Shown piece by piece: positions 7,629 through 13,083 of a stretch of 13,083 nt of DNA. Both the position numbers and the translations under genes were made by a program. Positions within the stretch are counted from its first letter, which is position 1. Every line of letters starts with the position of its first letter. A model generated the notes under the pieces. The model was not told the DNA's origin, made no database searches, and saw nothing but the letters and a program-made list of their open reading frames with translations. This DNA comes from Kiritimatiellales bacterium (GTDB lineage Bacteria; Verrucomicrobiota; Kiritimatiellia; Kiritimatiellales; Tichowtungiaceae). The DNA is taken from positions 1 through 13,083 of the forward strand of contig JAQUXG010000017.1 of assembly GCA_028692515.1 (NCBI GenBank). Reading direction: 5' to 3'.

Positions 7629-8974
7629 TATCTCAAAAACATGGACTGGATTTTTCTGACCGCGTCGGGATGGGCAAAAATTAAAAGCCGGTCGGCGGGC
7701 ATCAGTGTCAAATCACCGGTAGCGGTGAGGACCTCATTTCCACGCAGCACCGTAGAAATGATTGATTCGCGCGGAAGCTTAATGTCGCAGATTTTTTTCC
7801 CGGCCATTTTGTTTTCTTTAGAAATCATCACGTCGAGCAGTTCGCCCGGAAGGTTATGCAGCAGCGAGGCCGCCTGCACCTTCTTGGAGCGCAGATAATG
7901 CAGAATCGCATGCGTCATCGAAATGTACGGACTCACCACACGGTTCACGAGATAGAGCTGCTCAATCACCGGAACATAGTCGGTGCGCGCAATCTGAGTA
8001 ACCGTGAACGCAGCACCCTTCTTCTGAGCCATCAGACAGTTCATGATGTTGTTTTCATCATCACCGGTCAGTGCGACAAACGCGGTGTTGCCGGTCAATC
8101 CCGCCTCATCCAGCGTACTCTCGGCCAGTGCGTCGGCCCGCAAAACCAACGTGCGGTTCAGCGATGCCGAACAGCGCCGGGAACGCTCATCGTCCTTCTC
8201 GAGCAGAACACAATCCATCTCGCCTTCGACCTGCCGGGCCAGCATCAACCCCAAATCGCCGCCGCCGGCAATAATCACTTTATCGAACGGTTTCAAATCG
8301 GGACAAACCCACTCAAAGAAAGCGGCCACATCCGCAGACTGCCCAACCAGATAGACCAGATCGCCTTTTTCGAAAACGGTGTCACCGTGCGGAACCACCA
8401 GCTTGTTGTTGCGACGAATGGCAATAATCCGGACGCTCTGAATCAGATCCAGCCGGACGCATTCGGCCGGAGTGCGGTCCAGCAGCGGACTGACCGCGCT
8501 GACATCAAACCCCGCAACCATCACCTTGCCTTCAAACAAATTAAACGCCTCCAGCGCACCGGGCAGTTTGAGCATATTGAAAATTTCGCGGGCGCACTCC
8601 TGCTTCTGGTTGATCACCAGATCAATGCCCATACGGGTCAGGTCATAGGGATCACCGTCGTGGATATATTCAGGACTGGAAACCCGGGCCACCTTGCGCG
8701 GAACACCGGCGGAATGCGCATACAAGCAGGCGAGAATATTCACTTCATCGCTATTCGTCACGGCGATCACCAGCTGACACTTATCCACCTGCGCCTCATC
8801 CAGAATACGCGGGCTCGACCCCGGACCGCAGATCGTCAGAATATCCAGCTTCGCCTCGGCATCAGCAAGCACCTGCGCGTCGGTATCCACCATCACCACG
8901 CTGTGCTTCTCTTCGCAAAGCCGCATTGCCAGCTGTTGTCCGGCATTCCCTGCCCCGATAATTAAAATCCTCAT
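7628..8974 (-). CDS. trkA: Trk potassium transport regulatory subunit TrkA
   Basis: Cytoplasmic peripheral subunit that binds NAD(H) or ATP and gates the TrkH channel. The 448 residues contain two tandem RCK units, as in E. coli TrkA. RCK_N 1 (about 1-120) has the Rossmann motif G7-A-G9-N-A-G12 and an acidic D30 at the end of the second strand. RCK_C 1 covers about 141-222. RCK_N 2 begins at about 231 (IIAGGGDLG), and RCK_C 2 covers about 368-448. I chose the ATG at 8974 because MRILIIGAGNAG matches the conserved family start. A longer reading begins at a TTG (9016) but adds 14 residues unlike the family. No strong Shine-Dalgarno is visible. The stop codon overlaps the trkH start by one base. 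Confidence 0.95.
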   Translation of the reverse strand: MRILIIGAGNAGQQLAMRLCEEKHSVVMVDTDAQVLADAEAKLDILTICGPGSSPRILDEAQVDKCQLVIAVTNSDEVNILACLYAHSAGVPRKVARVSSPEYIHDGDPYDLTRMGIDLVINQKQECAREIFNMLKLPGALEAFNLFEGKVMVAGFDVSAVSPLLDRTPAECVRLDLIQSVRIIAIRRNNKLVVPHGDTVFEKGDLVYLVGQSADVAAFFEWVCPDLKPFDKVIIAGGGDLGLMLARQVEGEMDCVLLEKDDERSRRCSASLNRTLVLRADALAESTLDEAGLTGNTAFVALTGDDENNIMNCLMAQKKGAAFTVTQIARTDYVPVIEQLYLVNRVVSPYISMTHAILHYLRSKKVQAASLLHNLPGELLDVMISKENKMAGKKICDIKLPRESIISTVLRGNEVLTATGDLTLMPADRLLIFAHPDAVRKIQSMFLR

Positions 8975-9039
8975 AGGGCGGTGGTTATGCCGGATAAACG
9001 CCCGACATTCAACCAAAAAGCCTGTCCTGACCGGGACGG

Positions 9040-9495
9040 TTACGTCGGGAAAAAATCGCCCAGTGTAGAGCCCTTTGCCGGCTTCTGCCGTTTGACCGGT
9101 GCTGAAGGGGTTTCGCAGCGCAGAAGGAACTCGCGGCAGGAAATCACTGAAGCACCGAAAACGGAAACCAGCCGCTGCTCGATCCAGTCTGACGTCACCA
9201 CCAGAATCCGTTCCGGTTTCGGCGCATCGTGTACCATCTGCTCAATCACTCCGTCCGCCGTACGATTCGCCGGTGAAAATAAAACTTCCAGATTCGGCGC
9301 ATTCAGTGCCTCATCGCGGCCGCCCTCGCGTCCGTCAAAAACCACCGTGATTTTCGAGGCCATCCCCGACGCAGCCTGCTCAATACGACGCACCAGCCGC
9401 TGACGCGCTGTCGGCAGGTCGTCGCGCCGTCCGTTAAGCGCCGCGTCCTGGTGCATCAGGTTATAGCCGTCAATAATGAGCTGGTCGTAGTCCAT
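9040..9495 (-). CDS. YacP/Rae1-like NYN-domain protein (probable endoribonuclease)
   Basis: Small cytoplasmic PIN-like NYN-domain protein of 151 residues. Bacillus subtilis Rae1 (YacP) is a ribosome-associated endoribonuclease; RNase activity here is inferred from that family. Characteristic features are the N-terminal LIIDGYNLMH (D9, N12) and the acidic positions D54 (VVFDGRE), D81 (TADGVIEQ) and D103 (TSDWIEQ), which would form the metal site. A short basic C-terminal tail (KRQKPAKG) could contact RNA. The start is fixed by the conserved N-terminus, but its leader is odd: GAGG sits only 2 nt before the ATG, and a 50-nt perfect hairpin begins 9 nt upstream, where the RAYT module abuts. It ends 65 nt before trkA and may be in the same operon. 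Confidence 0.82.
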   Translation of the reverse strand: MDYDQLIIDGYNLMHQDAALNGRRDDLPTARQRLVRRIEQAASGMASKITVVFDGREGGRDEALNAPNLEVLFSPANRTADGVIEQMVHDAPKPERILVVTSDWIEQRLVSVFGASVISCREFLLRCETPSAPVKRQKPAKGSTLGDFFPT

Positions 9496-9504
9496 AACCT
9501 CAGC

Positions 9505-9554
9505 GGGGTCAGGCCTTGACTTTTGCTATTTAGCAAAAGTCAAGGCCTGACCCC
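9505..9554. repeat. 50-nt palindrome, copy 1 (REP-like)
   Basis: Two perfectly complementary 24-nt arms (9505-9528 and 9531-9554) flank a central TT. The left arm begins GGGGTCAGGCCTTGAC and then TTTTGCTA. The folded RNA would be a very stable hairpin on either strand. The right edge supplies one base of the RAYT stop codon; the left edge is 9 nt from the NYN gene start codon. It is identical to copy 2 at 10598-10647. I found no other copy in the window. Confidence 0.95.
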
Positions 9555-10555
9555 TATGCGCTTTCTATTTGTTTTTTTAAAGTATTGAACCGTTGAAGAA
9601 AATCGGGACTTTCGGTCATTTTTTGACGAGCGGCTTTCATGTAGCGACTCGCAGCAGACCCATCAACATGATTGAGTACTCGTTGCGCCAATTCTCTTTG
9701 AGATAACCCGGTACATTGTTTCAAAAGAGTGAGTGCCATACCCTTCGCTCCGTCATCGACACCGACTAACGCCCGGCTGCCACCAGCACAATCCAATTCG
9801 TCCGCAATGATGGCCATCGCTTTTTCCAACGGAACCCCGATCTCAATACGTCGCATCGACGCATCAATCGTGCCCTTTGTTTTTTCTTCATAGCGCAACT
9901 CCATCTCGCGTTGAAAATCAGGCCCGCCGATTGCTTTGCTCGACTGATTCAACAGCTCGCGAAACTCATCATCATTTTCCGCAATGCCGCTTTCTACATA
10001 CTGCTGATACCTGCCTGCGCCCGCCCCGAAAAAATCAGTCACCTGCATATCCAGTGAATCATAATTTACCCAGAACGACTTTGAGCTAAGGCCTGCATAC
10101 GCAGGAAAAGAGCTCCACACAAAAGAACGGAGATACCGCACTTTTTCTTCTAACGACCATTTTGAAGCCATAACCGTCTTTACCGGGTTCAAATGAACAT
10201 ACCGGGAAAGGTTCAGAAGATATTTGTCACCCTCAACCGGTTTTGCCTTATATCGACCTGAAAACAAATGTCCCACACGTTCGTGGATAGTATTGAAATA
10301 CATTGTATAGCTACTGTTAAACTGCTGCATAAATGCACTTAAATTGGCTCGTGGAGTACACAGTACAAAATGGAAATGATTATCCATCAAGACATAAGCA
10401 TATAACCGGATGTGATGTAACCCGACCGAATCTTTCAGTTTCTCAAGAAACACCTGTCGGTCATGATCGCTCTCGAAAATTCGGCCGCGTTCCATCCCGC
10501 GGGCAGTCACATGGTAGACTGCGCCTTCATACTCAACCCGTATTGATCTAGCCAT
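9554..10555 (-). CDS. REP-associated tyrosine transposase (RAYT), Y1/HUH family, with C-terminal helix-turn-helix
   Basis: Single-strand DNA transposase or nuclease of the IS200-like Y1 superfamily, RAYT branch. Members of this group act on nearby palindromic repeats. The 333-residue protein has the N-terminal Y1 domain (about 10-130) with the HUH pair H60-F-H62 (MDNHFHFVL) and the probable nucleophile Y119 in RYVHLNPVK. The stretch GHLFSGRYKAKPVE (95-108) is typical of the family. A C-terminal region (about 268-315; GLSQRELAQRVLNHVDGS) resembles a DnaA-type helix-turn-helix, probably for DNA recognition. All catalytic residues are intact, so the protein may be active. The ATG at 10555 gives the expected MARSIRVEYEGAVYHVTARG start; no Shine-Dalgarno is visible. 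The stop TAG takes its final base from palindrome 1. Confidence 0.92.
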   Translation of the reverse strand: MARSIRVEYEGAVYHVTARGMERGRIFESDHDRQVFLEKLKDSVGLHHIRLYAYVLMDNHFHFVLCTPRANLSAFMQQFNSSYTMYFNTIHERVGHLFSGRYKAKPVEGDKYLLNLSRYVHLNPVKTVMASKWSLEEKVRYLRSFVWSSFPAYAGLSSKSFWVNYDSLDMQVTDFFGAGAGRYQQYVESGIAENDDEFRELLNQSSKAIGGPDFQREMELRYEEKTKGTIDASMRRIEIGVPLEKAMAIIADELDCAGGSRALVGVDDGAKGMALTLLKQCTGLSQRELAQRVLNHVDGSAASRYMKAARQKMTESPDFLQRFNTLKKQIESA

Positions 10556-10561
10556 ACACGG

Positions 10562-10590
10562 AACTTAACCAACACGATTCTCACTGTCAA
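10562..10590 (-). promoter_or_regulatory. Possible promoter for the RAYT gene
   Basis: A perfect TTGACA (-35) at 10590-10585 is followed, after a 17-nt spacer, by a poor -10 hexamer, TAAGTT (10567-10562). Transcription would begin near the RAYT start codon, giving a leaderless or nearly leaderless message, which agrees with the lack of a Shine-Dalgarno. The weak -10 keeps confidence low. Confidence 0.3.
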
Positions 10591-10597
10591 CCACGAA

Positions 10598-10647
10598 GGG
10601 GTCAGGCCTTGACTTTTGCTATTTAGCAAAAGTCAAGGCCTGACCCC
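10598..10647. repeat. 50-nt palindrome, copy 2 (REP-like)
   Basis: Identical to copy 1: 24-nt complementary arms (10598-10621 and 10624-10647) around a central TT in the same orientation, so the copies are direct repeats as well as palindromes. It lies 42 nt upstream of the RAYT start and 57 nt upstream of the glycosyltransferase start, between two divergent genes. A hairpin this strong could act as a transcription barrier for either. Confidence 0.95.
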
Positions 10648-10704
10648 TAATGCGTTAAGTGATTCTGGCTTTTAACAGGCAGGTATGCACGGTAGATTCC
10701 GCTC

Positions 10705-11940
10705 ATGAGTAAACTTCAAGGAACCGTGGCCCACGTCATGCGCCGGTTTGTCCCCGATAAATGGGGCGGCACCGAGACCGTCGTCTTCAATCTCGCCCGC
10801 GAGCTTGAAAAGAACGGCATCGACAGCCCAATCTTCTGTACCGATATGTTTGCCAGAACCGGTGAAGAAAAGATCGACGGCGTCACCGTCCGGCATTTCC
10901 GCTACTGTTTTCCATGGTTTGGCCTGAGTGCAGAAGCGAAAAGCGCGCTGCGCCTCAAAGGCGGAAGTCCGCTCTCCCTGCCTCTGTTCTTCGCACTGCT
11001 GCGGCAGAAAAACCTGATGCTGATTCATACACACGTCGGCCGGCGGCTCGGCGGCATCGCCCGCACCGTTGCGCGCATCCGCAAAATCCCCTATGTCATC
11101 CACGTTCACGGCGGACGCCACACCGTTCCGCAAGAACAATACGACTCCATGACCGCTCCGGTTAAAGGAAAGTTTGAGTGGGGAAAAATCTTCGGCCTTC
11201 TCTTCGGTTCACGCCGCGTCTTCGATGATGCTGCCGCCATTCTCTGTGTCGGGCAGAGCGAAGCGGAAGAAATGAGACAGCGCGGACAGAAAAATGTCCA
11301 CTATCTGCCCAACGGTGTGCATGTGGAGCGGTTTGCGGCCGCGATGCCGCAGGCGTTTCGTAACGCATACGGTCTGGAAGATCAAAAATTTATTCTCTGC
11401 CTCTCGCGCATCGACTTTCAGAAAAATCAGCTTCTGCTCGTCAAAGCCTTCGCGAAATTCCGCGAGAACCATCCGGACTGGAAACTCGTCTTCATCGGCT
11501 CCGTCTCCGTTGAAGAATACTACCGGCAAATCCTCGACGAAATTGCCCGGTTGAATTTGCAGGATTCCGTGCTGATCATCCCTGGACTCAAACCGGACGA
11601 CCCGCTCCTGCCGTCGGCCTACAAAGCTGCGGAAATGTTCGTTCTGCCGACGGCGAATGAACCGTTCGGTATCGTCATTCTCGAAGCGTGGGCGGCGGGC
11701 ACACCCGTCATCGCCACGCGCGTCGGCGGCATCCCCGGATTCACGACCGACGGCGAAAACATCCTGCTCACCGAAGACAACAACGAAATAATGATGGCCG
11801 AAAAAATGGAACAGCTGGCCGGTTCACCGGAACTCCAGCATAAACTCCGGAGTAACGGCTCCGCCGAAGTCTCCGCGCATTATGACTGGCCGGCAATCGC
11901 TGCGCGCGTTGTCAAAATCTATGAGGAGGTTTTGAAATGA
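10705..11940 (+). CDS. GT4-family glycosyltransferase
   Basis: Cytoplasmic GT-B fold retaining glycosyltransferase that probably adds a sugar to a polysaccharide or lipid-linked intermediate; donor and acceptor cannot be told from sequence. The protein has 411 residues. The N-terminal acceptor domain has the glycine motif GGTE (21-24) and the VIHVHGG strand (131-137). The C-terminal GT1/GT4 nucleotide-sugar domain starts with LSRIDFQKNQ (233-242) and contains the E-x7-E signature E319-P-F-G-I-V-I-L-E327 followed by AGTPVIATRVGG. The start at 10705 is constrained by an in-frame TAG 9 nt upstream; no good Shine-Dalgarno or promoter is visible between palindrome 2 and the ATG. The last base triplet overlaps the start of the next small gene. 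It may belong functionally with the export genes at 48-4799, but it is not adjacent to them. Confidence 0.92.
   Translation: MSKLQGTVAHVMRRFVPDKWGGTETVVFNLARELEKNGIDSPIFCTDMFARTGEEKIDGVTVRHFRYCFPWFGLSAEAKSALRLKGGSPLSLPLFFALLRQKNLMLIHTHVGRRLGGIARTVARIRKIPYVIHVHGGRHTVPQEQYDSMTAPVKGKFEWGKIFGLLFGSRRVFDDAAAILCVGQSEAEEMRQRGQKNVHYLPNGVHVERFAAAMPQAFRNAYGLEDQKFILCLSRIDFQKNQLLLVKAFAKFRENHPDWKLVFIGSVSVEEYYRQILDEIARLNLQDSVLIIPGLKPDDPLLPSAYKAAEMFVLPTANEPFGIVILEAWAAGTPVIATRVGGIPGFTTDGENILLTEDNNEIMMAEKMEQLAGSPELQHKLRSNGSAEVSAHYDWPAIAARVVKIYEEVLK
11924..11929 (+). promoter_or_regulatory. Consensus Shine-Dalgarno for the 54-residue membrane protein
   Basis: AGGAGG lies within the last codons of the glycosyltransferase gene, 7 nt before the ATG at 11937. 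It is the best ribosome-binding site in the window and is the main reason to accept the short downstream reading frame as a gene. Confidence 0.8.
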
Positions 11941-12101
11941 CCAAACTTTTTATCTGGATCGGCATAACCGTTGGCGGATGGCTCGGCTGGTGGCTCGGCT
12001 CAAAACTCGGCTTTGAGTTTTTCGGTGAGTTTATGGTCAGCAGCCTCGGCAGCATCGCCGGTGTTTTCATCGGCTGGAAGATCGCTAACGAGTATTTCTG
12101 A
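11937..12101 (+). CDS. Small glycine-rich two-helix membrane protein (54 residues), function unknown
   Basis: A 54-residue reading frame whose ATG overlaps the glycosyltransferase stop (ATGA) and is preceded by a consensus AGGAGG. The protein appears to be two membrane helices: about 4-25 (WIGITVGGWLGWWLG, glycines at 9, 13, 14, 17, 21, 25) and about 33-50 (SSLGSIAGVFIGWKIA, glycines at 38, 42, 46). The G-x3-G spacing in both helices is a glycine-zipper pattern, suggesting tight helix packing or oligomerisation. The short loop is acidic and aromatic (FEFFGEF). No enzymatic motif is visible. It may be a membrane partner of the glycosyltransferase or an independent housekeeping protein; I do not assign a function. 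The strong ribosome site, coupling and clean hydrophobic pattern make it very likely to be real. Confidence 0.82.
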   Translation: MTKLFIWIGITVGGWLGWWLGSKLGFEFFGEFMVSSLGSIAGVFIGWKIANEYF

Positions 12102-12127
12102 GATTTTTCCAATGCTTGGAAAAATCT
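12101..12127. terminator. Hairpin after the small membrane protein, possible terminator
   Basis: Perfect 12-nt arms (12101-12112 and 12116-12127) around the loop TGC, starting on the last base of the stop codon. The core is TTCCAATGCTTGGAA. The stem is AT-rich and the T-tract is inside the stem, so this is not a textbook rho-independent terminator. Its position between convergent genes suggests termination in both directions. Confidence 0.4.
12107..12121. repeat. TTCCAANNNTTGGAA palindrome, copy 3 (intergenic)
   Basis: TTCCAATGCTTGGAA, the core of the 12-nt-arm hairpin at 12101-12127 between the convergent small membrane-protein and aconitase genes. Confidence 0.7.
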
Positions 12128-12149
12128 GAATAAACCGGCCTCGCCGGTT
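12116..12149 (-). terminator. Putative rho-independent terminator of the aconitase gene
   Basis: On the - strand, a 7-bp GC-rich stem AACCGGC/GCCGGTT (12149-12143 with 12139-12133, loop GAG) is followed by a T-rich tail reading TATTCAGATTTTT. It lies about 20 nt beyond the aconitase stop. The T-tract is interrupted, so strength is uncertain. On the + strand the same stem has no T-tract. Confidence 0.45.
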
Positions 12150-12162
12150 CCAATGCCTGGAA
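12148..12162. repeat. TTCCAANNNTTGGAA-like motif, copy 4 (intergenic, one mismatch)
   Basis: TTCCAATGCCTGGAA differs from copy 3 by one base, which shortens the arms to TTCCA/TGGAA. It lies 41 nt from copy 3 and 6 nt beyond the aconitase stop. Its left end overlaps one arm of the putative aconitase terminator stem. Confidence 0.6.
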
Positions 12163-12168
12163 GAACCG

Positions 12169-13083
<915 letters not shown>

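Larger units (their letters stand above)
9505..10647. mobile_element. RAYT module: transposase gene bracketed by identical 50-nt palindromes
   Basis: The unit consists of palindrome 1 (9505-9554), the RAYT gene (9554-10555, - strand), a 42-nt leader and palindrome 2 (10598-10647). The palindromes are identical base for base. The bases after their right edges are also similar (TATGCG against TAATGCG). No target-site duplication is visible at the outer ends, as expected for single-strand HUH/Y1 chemistry. The module appears more AT-rich than its neighbours, and it separates the divergent NYN and glycosyltransferase genes. Outer boundaries are set by the palindrome edges and could be several bases wider. 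Confidence 0.75.

Noticed and set aside
7856..8965. 369-codon reading frame antisense to trkA
   Set aside because: Covers almost exactly the trkA gene on the opposite strand and shows no family resemblance; a shadow.
8975..9016. TTG start giving trkA 14 extra residues
   Set aside because: The ATG at 8974 begins exactly at the conserved Rossmann strand MRILIIGAGNAG; the extra residues have no family counterpart.
9016..9040. GTCC/GGAC inverted repeat with a short T-run between the NYN gene and trkA as a terminator
   Set aside because: Only 4 bp of perfect stem; not convincing, and it would split an otherwise plausible operon.
9505..10647. The repeated palindromes as a minimal CRISPR array
   Set aside because: Only two copies about 1 kb apart with a transposase gene between them; no short regular spacers and no cas genes.
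10598..10647. TTGACT within the palindrome arms as a -35 element
   Set aside because: At 16-18 nt spacing the sequence reads GTCAAG or similar, which does not resemble a -10 hexamer on either strand.
10648..10704. Sigma-70 promoter for the glycosyltransferase
   Set aside because: No -35/-10 pair with acceptable spacing was found in these 57 nt; the promoter may lie elsewhere or be of another type.

Overview
The window comes from a Gram-negative bacterium. It carries two outer-membrane polysaccharide export proteins, one of them a lipoprotein, and an inner-membrane chain-length regulator. GC is moderately high and codons mostly end in G or C. Overall style, together with a RAYT transposase flanked by GGGGTCAGG palindromes, is compatible with the PVC group (Kiritimatiellota/Verrucomicrobiota). 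That placement is a low-confidence guess; no rRNA or marker gene is present to settle it.

Region 1 (1-4799, + strand) is part of an exopolysaccharide assembly and export operon. It has a Wzc/GumC-like polysaccharide co-polymerase whose cytoplasmic kinase-like domain looks degenerate. Two tandem Wza-like export proteins with SLBB domains follow. The three genes overlap (14 nt, then 4 nt), so they are probably translationally coupled.

Region 2 (4836-9495, - strand) runs convergent to region 1. In transcription order it holds a YacP/Rae1-like NYN-domain nuclease gene, trkA, trkH (potassium uptake) and rimO (ribosomal protein S12 methylthiotransferase). trkA and trkH overlap by one base, and rimO begins 3 nt after the trkH stop codon.

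Region 3 (9505-10647) looks like a self-contained mobile module. It is a REP-associated tyrosine transposase (RAYT, HUH/Y1 family) gene on the - strand, bracketed by two identical 50-nt near-perfect palindromes. The left palindrome lies 9 nt from the start codon of the NYN gene, and its edge completes the transposase stop codon. The module sits between the divergent NYN gene and a glycosyltransferase gene.

Region 4 (10705-12101, + strand) is a GT4-family glycosyltransferase translationally coupled to a 54-residue glycine-rich membrane protein with a strong Shine-Dalgarno sequence. A 67-nt convergent intergenic region with nested hairpins follows. The window ends inside an aconitase gene (- strand, C-terminal third only).

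The most noteworthy signals are the RAYT/palindrome module and a 15-nt palindrome family, TTCCAANNNTTGGAA. That family occurs three times exactly and once with one mismatch, twice inside unrelated coding regions. The pseudokinase-like co-polymerase and the 54-residue membrane protein are also of interest. No tRNA, rRNA or CRISPR array was seen, and no gene-free stretch exceeds 300 bases.
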